A DNA stretch of 64,000 bases from Mallotus nudiflorus (GCA_947683625.1 CANTUR010000636.1:124001-188000), one strand, 5' to 3'; positions 47,131 through 60,909 are shown, numbered from the stretch's first letter. Translations and numbers: made by a program. The notes: generated by a model from the letters alone, not told the origin.

Positions 47131-47418
47131 AATATTACGCACACAAAAATGAGGATAGAAAAATATTTATTAATTAAAATGTTCGTGCAACATAGATCCA
47201 CATATGAACTTAGATTTTGCTACCCCTATGAGATGAAAAATTTATAATGATCCTCAATTATTTCTTAGTTGAAAGATCAAATTAATTAAGATATTAAAAT
47301 AACTAAGATAATATTAAATAAATTAGTTATAAAATATGATTTTCTTAAATCATGAGATGATAAGTTTACCTATTTCTTTTAAATTTTTAGATTCTTTTCT
47401 TTTAATTAGTTGTTCAAT

Positions 47419-47816
47419 TAGGACTGTACAAATTCTGTCTGACCTGAAAAATTGAACCAAACCTAGTAAATTTGGTTCAATTCAATTCCTATTATTCATC
47501 AATTCTAAGTTTTCGGTTAAATCCGAACCGCCCAAAAAATCCATATATATATATATATACACACACTTGTGGTGAAGTGGTGAGGGCTTTTTTGTGTTAC
47601 TTAGAGGTTCCAAGTTAGAATATGAGTGGAACTTGTAATTTTTCTTTCCTTTCTTTTGGCAAAAAAATCACCCCTTCTTTTTCCCTTTATTTCATTTTCT
47701 TTGTTTCTTCTTTTATTATTGTCCTTTTTTTTAGTCTTTTATGTTCAATATTTTCTTGATCCATAGATCCAGGATCCATATCTAGAATCACTTGGCATAG
47801 CAGCCATGGTTCATAG
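47419..47816. mobile_element. Non-autonomous hAT-like element, left part
   Basis: Starts TAGGACTGTACA; the right end at 51619 read inwards is TAGGGCTATTCA, an imperfect terminal inverted repeat. The 8 bases outside are TGTTCAAT (47411-47418) and TGTTCTAC (51620-51627), 6 of 8 identical. Near 47570-47620 a second SINE-head-like piece has A-box-like TGGTGAAGTGGTG and B-box-like AGGTTCCAAG. LTR7 interrupts the element at 47817. Confidence 0.6.
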
Positions 47817-48126
47817 TGAAATAATCCTATTTTTAAATTAATTTATTTTAAAATAAGATATGCAGTATTAATAAATTCAAAAGTTATATTTGAGTATTTT
47901 ATTATTTTGTGATTAATATTTATTATTTTATATTTAATTATAATTTTTTACGTAAATAGTTAATTCGAGACTTATTATTCCGAGTAATTAAATTACGTTA
48001 TTTATAAATACAACTTTGAATAATATGATCTTGATAATATTCAATTTAATGCATTATTTTTTTTCTTTATGCTATTGTTATTATTTTTATTAATAAATTA
48101 CATTATGTGTATTGTTATTTTATGAG

Positions 48127-48228
<102 letters not shown>

Positions 48229-49224
48229 AAAACACAAAAACGTAGCACCCCCTTTTCTTTCCCCGTGCAACACCTCCGACCGTCATCCTCACTACGGCTC
48301 CCTCACCTCCGACCATCACCCACCGTCACCTCCTCCTTCTCCCTCACCTCCAACCACCAGTTGCGTCGCCGGCAGTGCAGGAAGCAAGAGAAATCGAGAA
48401 TTGCCATTGAAACCGGCCAAGCTCCGTCCGGCCACCATTTCACACCATTCCAGTGCCATTCTCCTCCTCTTGCACTGATGAAACCCATTCCAAGCTTAGT
48501 TTAAGTGTTGATCTTAGTTTGATTGATTTTTGTTTTGAGCTCTAGGGTTTTGAAATTTTTTTTAGCTTGATCTAGCTTGATTCATGCAAACTCCCTTTAC
48601 AAATGTGATTCCTAGTAGCTAAATCTATCTCTAAGAATTTTTGTATGATTTTTGGAATTTATTTTGATTTTTGTGAATTTTTTAATATTTTATTATTTTT
48701 TTATTAATTTTCGTAAATTAATTATTAAAATTATAAAATTGGTATTTTTTGTGTTATTATGAGTTAATATTAATTTTAGAATAAAGAAAATAATTTTTAA
48801 GGATATTATATAAATTTTATGAATTTTAAGAGTTTATGTGAAAATTAAATAATTAGGTTAGAGTTGGATTTTTGTTGGAATATTGGTTTAAATATGTGTT
48901 TTAATTAATATTAATAATATATATGTTGAGAAAATAATTGTTAGGCATTTGAATAATTTTTAGGGAATTTTTGAGTAATAATAGTATATTATGCATATTT
49001 TGTATTATAGGGGTAAAAACATAATTTTGTGCTAATTATAGCTAAATATATTGCAGTTGGTTTTAATAGTATTTAAGGAATTAAAAGGATTTTTTACAAA
49101 TTATTTACTATTTTTGACTAATTAACACTAATTTTTGAAAATTATGTTCAAATAATATATTATGTATTATTTTTGAATATTAGGTGAGATTTGGATATTT
49201 TGTTATTAAATTATGAATTTGATA

Positions 49225-49303
<79 letters not shown>

Positions 49304-49305
49304 TT
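49225..49305. repeat. Compound microsatellite (TA)n-(TTTA)n
   Basis: TA run to about 49256, followed by about 12 TTTA/ATTT units, inside LTR7. Confidence 0.95.
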
Positions 49306-50553
49306 GTAGAGATTTATTAATATGAGTAATTAATTTTAGATTATATTTATCTTTTGATAATGAAATGTGAGTTTGGTTATCTAATTGTTGAATAATTGAT
49401 ATTTTATATTAGTATATATTTTTGGTATATATCTTTGTGAAATTTTGTTTTTAAACTTTAATGAGTAATGATTTTATAAGTTATGGATATTTATATGTAA
49501 TATATATATTTTTGGGAATTAAATGATTTAATTATTAAATCAAGTTTATTATAAAGAAAATGTAAGTATTTAATTTGATTTAATTTCTATAAAAATTAAG
49601 TTGCTTATTTTCACATTCTTTTAAAATAAATTTTGTGATGTTTGGTTGCGTTTGTGATCTCAGTCGGGGCTAAGTGTAGTTCTAGGAGTCCGATTCGAGT
49701 GTGAATATCTGTGAATACTATAAGTGCATTTTTTTTCTGCAAGAATGACTCTACCTACGATAGAGAAATATCCATTTTACAGGGGAGACTCTATCGAAAT
49801 TTCAATAGATTTTTTCGTACAACGTGACATCTTTCGTAACTTCCTAGTATAAATTAGGATATTCTCGTCTCGAGTCTTATCCGGTTTTTCCCGAGTCATT
49901 TTAAAGTCTCATAATTTTATTAATTTCCCTTCGTATTCCATAAATATGATTTTAAAAATAAATATGTTATTTTTGTAGAGAGTTCCGGAGCAGGAGTTTC
50001 TGGATTGAGGCAGACGCGCGATCATCAGTTATCTCGCTCATCTTATAAGTTAATGAATTGATCTGTGTGTGTGTTTTCTTTAAAATTTGTATGCGCTTAT
50101 ATTTTCATCATTGTTTACATGGTTGAGAAATTTCATTTGTAATGTATTTATTCATTTATTTATTTTAAAAATTAGTTTTTGAGGAATTTTGATAGAACGG
50201 GCTACCTGGTAGGTTTCACCAGGACCGTGTGCACATGGTGGAGATTAAGAGATGAATTCTAAATATGTATGACTTGTGGTTATAAACTGGAACGAGTGCC
50301 TTAGTGAAAGCCTCTGCTCTCGAGGACCACCAGTGATGTGAAAAAGTTAAAAAAATGGACTGGGATGGGTGCCTCGGTGGATGTCTTAGCTCTCAGGAAC
50401 TGTCAGTGCCATGTGTTTGGATTAAGTGGATGACTGCGACTTGGTGCCTCGATTGATACCTCTGCTCTCGGGGACCGATAGTCTAGTTGGATTAAGTGGG
50501 CCTAGTTGGTTATTTAGAATTGGGTTTAGAGTTCTACCAAGATTTTTTAAAAG

Positions 50554-50554
<1 letters not shown>

Positions 50555-50600
<46 letters not shown>
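50555..50600. repeat. TA microsatellite, about 23 units
   Basis: Uninterrupted TA run in LTR7 just before its block for GAGATTTGACTCCCC. Confidence 0.95.
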
Positions 50601-50603
<3 letters not shown>

Positions 50604-51104
50604 TATTTTTGATACATCTATACAGTTTTCAAAAAGTTTTTAAATCGTACAGCTCATTTATTAACTTAATCAGTGAGATTTGACTCCCCTCAATTTATTT
50701 TTTTTAGAAGTTTGGGACTTTGCTATTAGACATACTTCTCTTCGTCGTGTAGTATCATCACCGGCTATTCTGTGTAAGTTTACTTAATTATGTTGTGTTT
50801 ATTTTTATGTACTGCAATAGAGAAAACTGTTTAACTAAATATTTTATTCGAATGTATTATGTACTTATGATATTGTCTAATTAATATTTATTTACATTAT
50901 GTATTACGATGTTATGATTTAAATTATATTAAGAAAAATAAGTTTGATAATGTGTATTGTAATTTAAATATTTATTATAAGATTTTAAAGTTTCTTTTCA
51001 TTTATTTATTCCCCATTTTCCTTAAAATTTACTATGAAATTAGGTAATTTTATATTTTTTTATTTTCTAATATTAGTCATGTGCTTTAGGTTCGAGTCAT
51101 GACA

Positions 51105-51619
51105 CAGAGGGTGTTAGTAGTTTCGGCCAAAAGAAGACGAAGCCAAACATTGCAAGTTGCAAAAGGTAGCTGGTCAAAAACTTAAGTTTAGTCTTTGAAT
51201 TTCTCTAAGCTATAATCTATTTTATCAGTGTTTAGTAGTTTCACTTTTTTCTTTTGCTTTGTTTGTCAGAGTCTTTAGTGAAACTTGGTTAGGTCAGAGA
51301 TATCTGAGTTTACTAGGAGACTAAGCAGTGGTAGCTAATTTAGGTTACCTCATTAGGCATAGAGTTGTGTTTCTCATAGCTCTCTATTTTGGTTTGTAGT
51401 CTATAGACTAATCAACCGTTATAGCCTCAGGGCTTCTTTGAGCAATGATAATTGTAAATTTCCACACAAAAAAAGCCTTTGCTCTCTTTGTTTCTTTTTT
51501 TATTATTACTTATTCAACTAATTGAAACCCGAACCAATACCCACCTAAAAGTTTAGTTTTGATTCGGTTTTGAATTTTGGAAAAACCCTCAACCTGAACT
51601 CGCCTGATGAATAGCCCTA
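51105..51619. mobile_element. Non-autonomous hAT-like element, right part
   Basis: Continues the element begun at 47419 after LTR7. The end contains AACCCGAACC, GGTTTTGAATTTTGG and GATGAATAGCCCTA, mirroring AAATCCGAACC, GGTTCAATT and TAGGACTG at the left end. No transposase. Without LTR7 the element is about 0.9 kb. Confidence 0.55.
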
Positions 51620-54600
51620 TGTTCTACCATCATTGGATTGATCTCCCAACTAGACATAATGAATTGATACTATACTTTTTATTTTAAATATTTATTTATT
51701 TTTTTAAGAATTAATTGGCTAATTTGTTAATAGATTCTTATGGAATATATTTTTAATAAAATATAATTAATTTTAGTTGATCTGTAATTTCCAAAAAAAA
51801 AAAAACATTATTCCATTCAATTACAAACTTAAAATTAATTTTTTTCTAAAATTATTGAGATGAGATTTTATTATTAAAATAAACAAGTAATTTTAAATTA
51901 AAAATATATTCCCATTATATAATTCACATATTTTTGTCTATAAAATCTCTTATGATATATTTTTTTTGAACCATCTCGTATGATATTTAAAATCATATTG
52001 TGATTGCATTTTTTTTTTCTTGGATTCTCCCTTTCATTTCACATATATGATCTCTTTCTTTTTGCTAGTGAATGTCACTTGAGAGCAACATGACAACCAC
52101 CACTTTCTTCTCATTCTCTATTGCGTCTTTTATAGTTTTCTTTGCTTTATGCATATGTGCATGTGCATATGCTTGTCAACTATTGTAAAAATACAAATAA
52201 GGCAATAGAGAATGTTTATCTAAATATATGCTAGTTTTCAGTGGTTGGATATATATATATATATATTCTCATTCTATTAATAAGAGAGAAAGCAAGCATG
52301 CATTTTCTGTCAAAAAAAAAAAGTGCATATTTAATGATCTATGTTCATTCAATTGACTTATGAGAGAATGTTACATATCATGTTATCAATGTTCTTCATA
52401 TATTGTTTTTTTTTATTAGTGAAAATGGCAGAATATCTTTTATCTTTCAAAAATAGTGTGAAATATAAAATTTAAATTATATTTTATATTAATTTATGTA
52501 ATTTCCTATTATATAATTATTGATTTACTTAAATAAAATTCTATATTCTAATGTTGGTTTGATTCTCTTTTTTATTTTTTAATATTTACTTATAATATTC
52601 ACTAAATTAGAAGCGCTCTAACTAATTTAGATCATCAACTCAGATAAATTATAAGAGACGTAAAACTTTTTCAATATTTATTTCTCTATAAATAATACTT
52701 TAATATTTTTTGTATGTAAAAAATATTCTCTATGTACTACTAAAGATTATTCTGCAATGAGAAGGGAAGTAAAAATCAAACCTTTAATCTATACTTACCT
52801 TAAAGATAATTATACTATTAGACTACTTAACCTATGTACTACTAGAATATCTTGAATCCTATCATCATTGAAGCGAATAAGAAAAAACACCAAATAAAAT
52901 AATTTATAATCCACATCTGGGTGAATGAAAATATGATATTTATGTTTAAACATACTCATTTTGTTAATAAAATCATGAAAAGGTGTATTATAAATACAAT
53001 TTTCTTTAATTTGGTGCATATCAAAAAGTTGTAGAATTTGAAATTATTAAGTTAGATGTGATAAGATAATGATATGTATAATTGATCTTTGTAGTGGCAT
53101 GGCATCTATCCACATGCCTAAAAGTGCCATAATCTTGGACAAGGATAGCAACAACTTACAACTCATTTAGTTGCCAACTCTCCACTACCTACCCAACTAC
53201 CATGACTTATTGGTTTTCTTCGTTTTTTTTTCCCCTTTTTTTATTTTTATTTTATGAAAAATCATAAATACAATAATTGAGAAAAAATTATGGATCCAAA
53301 TTTTGTGGAAGTCCCTAAAACTTGGAATTTCATCAAGAAATCTCTAAAAATTGGAAATAAAAAAAAAAAAAGTATTCTTACAATTAGGTTTGGTTTGGGG
53401 GTAGGAGGCTTAGGGAAGAGGATCATGGCCTGTAGCACTAAAATTGGGCTGCCCTATTATTGTATGGGTGTTCCGTGCTAACTTGATTGATATATATGAT
53501 CCAAGGGAGTCTCTACTTAAAATTGAAAATAACTAAAATCAGGTTAGGAAATTTAGAAATTATTTTTAAAGAATTGCAATTTGGCAATAAGATAGCTATT
53601 ATTTGATTTTACTTTTTTTATGAGCAAAAATTTTATAGATTAATGGAAAAAAAATAAACTTTAGCATTTTGTTAAGGATATTATTATTTTACTTTACAAA
53701 TATATTTCTTATTGTCTTTATATATATATATATATATATATATTTCATATCACTTGATCTGTTCTTCTAAAAGAGTAAATTTTATTTATTTTTTATTTTT
53801 TTCATTTCACAAAATTAAGAAGGTATAATTAGTTTTCTCAATTTTATTTATATTTTTTACTCAACGATTAAATATTGATTTAAATGATCAACTAATTATT
53901 AAAGAATAATTTTTAAAAGAAATTATAAGAGATTTATTTACTCATACATAATTATTTATTATAATTAAAAATTTATTCAGTATTTGTTTTTAATTTCTGT
54001 AAAATAATTGTAAATGATAAATAAAATGTAAAAGATGGATATAATTAAAAGGTTTTGATGCCATTAATTAATCATTTATTGGAGGCCTTTTTTCACATTG
54101 CAATTAAAGTTTTTACTATTACTGCTACAAAAAAAACTTACCTAAACCAATTTAATAAACCAACTAAAGTAGTGGTAAGTGGTAAAGACATGATTGATAT
54201 TGCCTGCCAATTCAAATCTTTTGGGTTTGTTTCCTTTTTCAATTGTAATCAAGTAGGTTAATATTAGAGACATAACCCCACTTAAATTAAATTGTTGTCT
54301 TTTAATCCCTCATCCTTGCCTCCATTAACACTTAACCTACTTTTCAAGGGTTTCTTCACCTCCTCCATCCATCATTAGTTTGTAGACTTTAAGTTAATTA
54401 CATCCTGTACTCTTCATTAGTATACCTTAATTACTTAACTTATTGATTGAGCTCTTTAATTCTATTGACAAAATGGCACGAAATAGCAAAAGTGTTGTCA
54501 TTACATTATTCATCTTTAATGATTTAATTGTTAAATATTAATTAATTAATTAACATTTTTGTATATTTATATATAAAACATATTTTTTAGTTACATATTT

Positions 54601-56117
54601 TCTTATATTTTAATATATACATACATTTAATATTACTATTATCTCCCATATACATACCCAAACTCATAATGAAGACCAAACATTCCAAAATTCAAAAATA
54701 AATCTCCATACAAACTCTAAAACTCCCTTATATTTATTTATTTTTTAATATTTTTTCAATAATTTCACTATTTTCCATTTTATTCTTTCATTATACAAAT
54801 GTTGACTTAAGTTTAGAGTATTTGTAACGAACAATCCAAATTTAACATAACTTTTTTCGTATTATGCAGATTTTACAACTGAGTTAATTTAGGAATTATC
54901 AAATGATATCATTGGTAGAAATCTGTTTATATTTTCATATTTGTTTATAATGCTTAAATGAGCATAGAGAGATAAAAGACAATTTATCTATCTATAATAA
55001 TTTTATAGAAATGTTCTAACCCATATTAACCCATACTAATCTACTACTAATGTATAGTACCTCTTCATTATAAGGGTAGTTTACATTAATCGTCTCTGAC
55101 ATTGTAATCAAATTTCATTAACATTTAATTTATCATTTAAAAATTTTAATTCCGATTTCAATAAAAAAAAATTGTCTTTTTTCAGTATAAAAAACCACAC
55201 ATAACATGAAATATTGATATAATAAAATTAACGAGTATGGGTATATGTTATTGACAATTTTTTATGTCTACAAAAAGGTAAAAAAGAGTTTTAGTAAGAC
55301 TAAAATTAAAATTTTGAAAATTTTAAATAATAAATTGGATGTTTAGGACGACAAAAAAATATGATTAAAATATTATGGGGATGAATACAAATTACCCTCA
55401 TGATTAACCCAGAAAGATTCGATTTACACATGTCAATTAAACTTTTGGAAAATAACTATGCACCACACGTGGAATGTAAGCATCACTGCAATAAAATTCC
55501 ACCATCATTGACATTGAGAGCAAAAGGATAATTTGTCAAAATTGGGCCTTAAAATTCTTATGGAAGTGACACTAGAAAAGATATGTAAAGTGTTTGATAT
55601 GTGTATTAAATTTTAATTTTATATAGTAAATCATCATTTAAGAAGAGCAACAATGGCGAAAGTCCATTGGTTTCATGTAGGAATTGTGGGTACCATATGT
55701 AACTTTTGTCGTGGAATTTTTTTTTTTTGAAAAAACGTTATTAATTTTCTTGAACTTTTGCTTTTAGGGTTTGCAAAAATGATGATGAAGAAGAAGAAGG
55801 TGATGATGATGATGGCGATTGTAGACCACTATGGCATGTCGACTGCGACCAATATGACCATTGTTTCTTCACTTTATGGCTACATTTGTTGGACATGGTA
55901 CACGTGAATCATGGTTCCTCTAATCATTCTCTTTACAACCTATCCTCTTTTGTTCAAGATTTTAATAATTTCTATGCTCATTTTTTCTCATATAAGGAAA
56001 GATTAGACTACTTTATAAATTTTGATTTAAACGTAAAAAATTTAAATTTTTTAAGTAAAATTCTGAAATTGAAATTTTATGCATAAAGTAATATTAATTG
56101 AGAGAATTTAACATTTA
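51620..56117. other. Intergenic AT-rich stretch, no gene recognised
   Basis: Only short ORFs without family resemblance, several TA runs (52245-52265, 53720-53741) and poly-A/T tracts. A Glu/Asp-rich and Met/Lys-rich stretch at 55780-55820 comes from a GAT/GAA repeat. It follows a CTTTTGCTTTTAG acceptor-like string, but no gene was identified. Confidence 0.5.
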
Positions 56118-56735
56118 AGGTATATTTGAATGAGAGTTAAAAGAATTAAATGTTATTTTTATAATATATTAACCTCCTTTACATTTGTTTGGTAAATTTT
56201 AAAAACTTAAAATTATCATTTAACTCCATTAATGATTAAGCTTATTTATATATATTTTTATTAACCTAATTGAGACTAGATTAAACACCTATAACAATAA
56301 AAAAATATTTTTAAAAGAGTACTCTTTATTTTATTTTTTGTATTTCTCTATTTTCATTATATTACTTCAACTTTTTTTTTATCAAAAAGTTACTAATCAA
56401 ATTTATAAAAAAATACAAATCAATTTAAATTTTTATTATAATATTCATGTTACGTTTTAAAATGCATATGAATATATTATTTAAATAATTATATAAATAT
56501 TTAAAATTTTAAATGACTATTTATTTGTTTTTATTATTTTTAATATTTAATAATGAATTTAATCCACTATAGAATATTTTTTTTAACAAAATAAGACATT
56601 ACAATTTATCAATTACCTTTAATTTGTCAAATAAGATTAACAACTTAATCATTACACCTATAATTATTACTCTATTAACAGTTACACTTGTAATTATTAC
56701 ACCCTATTTCTTTAACCCCGATTCAAACACACCCT
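56118..56735. mobile_element. MITE-like element with imperfect 25-bp inverted ends
   Basis: Left end AGGTATATTTGAATGAGAGT and right end read inwards AGGGTGTGTTTGAATCGGGG match at about 15 of 20 positions, and both continue into TTAAA. The GGGTGTGTTTG style resembles PIF/Harbinger (Tourist-like) MITEs. The flanks are TTA and TAA, so an identical 3-bp duplication is not demonstrated. No coding sequence. Confidence 0.5.
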
Positions 56736-57126
56736 TAATAGAATAATAACTCAATCTAATTTAGTTGGAGCTCTTACAAAGTATTTTAAATTATTATATC
56801 ATAAATAACAATAAAGGATAAATTCTTCTTTCTCTCATCAATTTCTCACAGATTTTATTTATTCTAAAATGTGTTAAAATCTCACAGAAGTCTATTCTAA
56901 AATGTGTTATATTTAATAGCCAGATTTTTAAGTGTTTTGTATTAAATAAATAAAAATGTTTTACAATTTTTTTGACAAAATAAAAATGTTTTATCCTTAA
57001 CCAATAAAAATGTCAAACATTTAAAAGTGTATTTGGTTCAAGTGAATTCCACAAAAAATAAATTCTAAATTTATTTAAAAATGAAATGAATTTCTTAATG
57101 AAATTAAACGAAACAAGAGGTTAGAG

Positions 57127-57326
57127 TGTATTTAAATACAAACATTTGATTTGAAATCTTAGATTTCAAATATTAAATTTTAAATATAAAAATTTTAAAT
57201 AACATGCAGTTACATGTCATTTCAAATCCTTATTAAATAAGCTTTTAAATTTATCATGAATTTATTTCAAATTCTCATAAATACAAATTCACAAAAAAAA
57301 TTAATTGAAATCTAAATACGTACTCA
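57127..57326. mobile_element. Possible 200-bp MITE
   Basis: GAGTGTATTTAAAT at the left and GAGTACGTATTTAGAT read inwards from the right form imperfect inverted ends. The interior has further short self-complementary stretches such as TTTGAAAT/ATTTCAAAT. No clear target duplication. Confidence 0.35.
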
Positions 57327-57485
57327 AATCTTTTACATCCAAATATAATATTTATTTGTTATAAATATGATCATTATATATAATACATCTGAAATTAATA
57401 ATTTTTTTTGATAAAAAATAATATAAAAATTGATTTTAAATGCTTCATACAAAAGATAAAAAAATTGAGTGCATCATTATAATTA

Positions 57486-57873
57486 GGGAAAATTACAAAT
57501 TTGGTGTTTAAATTTTTGTGGTTTTTCTATTTTAGTATTCAAATTTTGAAAAAATATATCAATAAGATGTATCCAACCTATTTTAAACTAATTGTGTGTT
57601 TAGTCAGCTCAAACAGGGTCCACTTTTTTTCAGCCATCTTTACCCTTTTTTTTTAAATGGACAATAATGAAGGATGAGCTAAAAAAAATGACATGTGAGT
57701 TGAAAAAAAGTGAACTCCGTTTGAGCTAACTAAATATACAATCAGTTTAAAATAAATCATATACATTTGATTGATATGTTTTTTTAAAATTCAGACACTC
57801 AAATATAAAAAAATAGTTCAAACATTCAAATAAAAAACCACAAAAGTTCAAATACAAAATTTATAATTTTTCC
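57486..57873. mobile_element. Mutator-like hairpin MITE with perfect 9-bp duplication
   Basis: TTATAATTA occurs directly on both sides (57477-57485, 57874-57882). The ends read inwards are GGGAAAATTACAAATTTGG and GGAAAAATTATAAATTTTG. The two halves are inverted repeats over about 150 bp each; for instance TTTTTGTGGTTTTTCTATTT on the left matches the reverse of the right arm near 57810-57850, and GCTCAAACAGGGTCCACTTT matches 57705-57735 reversed. The transcript would fold into one long hairpin. There is no ORF. The 9-bp duplication points to MULE-type transposition. Confidence 0.85.
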
Positions 57874-57882
57874 TTATAATTA

Positions 57883-59073
57883 AAGAATGATTTACTATGA
57901 ACTATTGTTTAAGAATATAATGCACTGAATGGTTCTTAGATGGATTGGTAAAATTCTAACCCATTTATACTAGGATTAGAGCTTCTTTTAGAGCCCAAAT
58001 TTAAAATTCATACTCATTTTGTCAACTTGTTATTCCTCAATCCCACTTGTAAGTTGTCTCATTTTTTTTTTTAATATTTTTTACCATTACAAATTGGGGT
58101 GCGGAAGAGAGATAGAGAGAAGAACTTGATACCGAATCCCTTGCCTATACCTATAAGTGCTTGACCATTTGGTCGAAAAGCATCGCGGGACACTTAGTAC
58201 GTATGTTTGAGGACAATATTTCCACTTTCATCTGACTGCTATACACTACTACATAAATTTCCTGTTAGGCAATGAAGATTATATGCTGAAAATGTCTCAC
58301 TAGGTTAATTTTTTTGTGATCAAGAGCTTGCCCATATCATGACTGCAAGCTCATGAATCAAAACTTTGACAAGGTTTCCTAGCTCCAACATATATATATA
58401 TATAAACAAATCTATTACTTTCACTTATCCATTGAATTCGTAATCGAATATATATCTTGTAACACTTAGTTAAATTCTAATCGAATAACATGTTAATTAA
58501 ATCAAAATCGAGTATCTGTCTTATAATATAGAATATTATGAATGCAAATTTCCTATGGAGATGGCTCTTAAAGTTGGAATTGGTCTGTATTCTGAAAACA
58601 TGATCTATCATAGGGTAGCAAAATCGAAGCAAAGACTTAACAGACATGGTAAGTAAACTAACAAACATAAGAAAGAAATCAGACAGTTGATCATGCTGGG
58701 TGCAACATGAGTTCCACCCTGAGCAATGGTCAGGAGCATCGGTTGTACAAATCTGCAGTACCTGTTTCTAGATTAATCATATTTGGATAACACGAATAAT
58801 CTCAGACATTTGTGCAGTAGCGAGCCAATATGATGTATAGTGTGCTCAAGATAAATTAAACTGTATGCATTGCAAAGCAATATGCACATTGAAGCTTAAA
58901 ATAAACCTTACATGACTTCTTAGCAGCACCAAGTGCTGCAATAGCTTTTGCTAAAACCAATCATTAACCATACAAAATGTTATAACCAAAACATTTTCAT
59001 CTTACACAAGGTCCACCAGTCCAGGATTCTGGCTTGCATTGTCCAAAAGACCGTGTCAGTGTGCATCAGGATT
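57883..59073. other. Intergenic stretch, then probable 3' UTR of the HMGB gene (minus strand)
   Basis: 57883-58870 has no gene I recognise. The last 150-200 bp before the HMGB stop, roughly 58880-59073, is less AT-rich and is probably its 3' UTR. The cleavage site cannot be fixed from the sequence. Confidence 0.5.
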
Positions 59074-60526
59074 TTAGTCATCTTCTTCATCTTCTTCTTC
59101 CTCCTGCATATGTAAAAGCCAAATTATATCAGTACTTAAAGAAAATATAGCTACAACCAAAAGATTATGACGGTTTGTCAGCAAGAGCATGACTTGAATC
59201 TCAGAAAAGAGTAAAGAACGTACAACTAGAAAGCAACAATCAACTAAAGAACTAGTTGAACAAATGTTGGAGACTATGAAACTTAGCAAAGTAGATACTG
59301 TCAAGACAGTACAACAACTTGCTTGATAAACTCAGCTGACCCTGAGGGGCCTATGCTGATATGGAACTTTGAACTCAGACGACTAAAACAATGAATTGCA
59401 CAACAAAATGATGGATATTTAGACCCAATATGAGCCTCAGAGCATTCAAAGAATTGAAAATCAAGTACAGAAAATAAGTTCAAATGAAAGAATTTAAAGG
59501 GTGACAGAGATTACCTCTAAACTCTCTTCTTTATCAGGATTCACTTCGTATCCATCAGACTCTTCACCATCATCTTGATTATCATCGCTTTCCTGAGCAA
59601 GAAATGAAGTAGAACAGAAATGAGATGGATGAGTACAACAAATGATTCTCAAGAAGCAATCAATCTTGAAAAAAATTTACCTGTTTCTTGTTGTATGCTG
59701 TCATAAGCTTTTCATATTCTGACTTCCTTTTCGCAGCTTTAGCTTCATAAGGAGCTTTTTCCTGTCATATAACAGGACGAGTGAGAACCACAATGCAATC
59801 TTTATACACAAAGCACAAAATCATTCATTGCACATTAGAGAATGATTCATGAAACTTGACATATTGCATCAAATAACAATTCAAGACTCTAAGAGTTTCA
59901 GATAGTTCAGTACTTAACTGTATTGGACAACGATTTCCACTTCTCCCCTCCAGCTTTCCCCACCTTCAATCAGCCATCATTGATCCAATAATCATGTTAA
60001 ACTTGTTAAATTAGCCCATGCACTATCATCTACTAAGGCATAAAAGAAAACTACTCCTACATACAAAGAATTCAAGATTGTCTTACAGCTGAGACAGCCT
60101 TGACATTAGGATGCTCTTGTTTGAAAGTCTTTCTGAACTCTTCTCTGTATGTCATTACATCACATCAGCAACCATTACCGAAATCTTTGGCATAGAAATC
60201 AACAACTAAACCATCTCAAGATTAAAGAGAAACACTTACAGAAACACAAAGAAAGCACTAGGAGGCCTTTTTGGCTTGTTAGGATCCTTCTTTCCAAGTT
60301 TGTTTTTCTTGGTCTGTGTCTTGCTACTCTTGTCAGGTTTTGTTGCCGCCTTTCGCTTTCCTAACTTCCTACAACAACCAACAATTTATATATAGTATAA
60401 TCTTAACTCATATCAAGAAAATAAACTTGACGAAAACAGGTAAAATATATACCTATCCTCTACAGGGTTTAACACTTCCTGCCTTTTGTCCTTCTTTGTG
60501 GCCTCCTTTCCCTTGGCAATTTTCAT
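59074..60526 (-). CDS. HMGB: HMG-box chromatin protein (HMGB type), seven coding exons
   Basis: Plant HMGB proteins are small nuclear architectural factors that bend DNA through one HMG box between a basic N-tail and an acidic C-tail. Coding exons from 5' to 3' (plus coordinates): 60453-60526, 60240-60368, 60087-60144, 59919-59963, 59681-59761, 59515-59592, 59074-59103. All have GT-AG borders and join in frame to 495 nt, 164 residues. Residues 1-52 are Lys-rich. The HMG box is at about 53-125 (NKPKRPPSAFFVFLEEFRKT, later GGEKWKSL and EKAPYEAKA). The tail is acidic, ending EEEEDEEDD. An intron divides the leader, with its acceptor 2 bases before the ATG. The length fits HMGB1-3-like members; which paralogue is not certain. 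No broken residues seen, so it looks functional. Confidence 0.93.
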
Positions 60527-60909
60527 GGCTATAGAATCAAATTGTTAGGTGTTGAAAACTAATAGGTTTAGATTTGGAAAGCTATAAGCTTGATCATGGC
60601 TGTAAATCATGTATTTCAAGCAAATATTTTACTGGTGCTACAGGCAGATATTCGATCATTGAACTAATCTAAATTGATAGATAAAAAATCATATTTTAGC
60701 AATTAAAAGCTCAAAATATTGCAAAAAAATATCAAAATACTAAAAGGATAGACAACGAAATATTCAAATGATGAAAAATTAAGCAAGAAAAATATTAGAA
60801 AAAATCGATGATCATGTAAAAAACAACCCACTTAACATATAACAAACTAATCAACAATCAAAAACAGGAATATTAATCAAAAGGGTAGTGGTTAAAAAGG
60901 ATATTATAC

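Noticed and set aside
53290..53481. 63-codon ORF with Gly-rich segment
   Set aside because: No recognisable family, no splice partners and no promoter. Likely chance.
55778..56086. Met/Lys-rich or Asp/Glu-rich short ORFs, with an acceptor-like CTTTTAG upstream
   Set aside because: The composition comes from a GAT/GAA simple repeat. No upstream exon or family match supports a gene.
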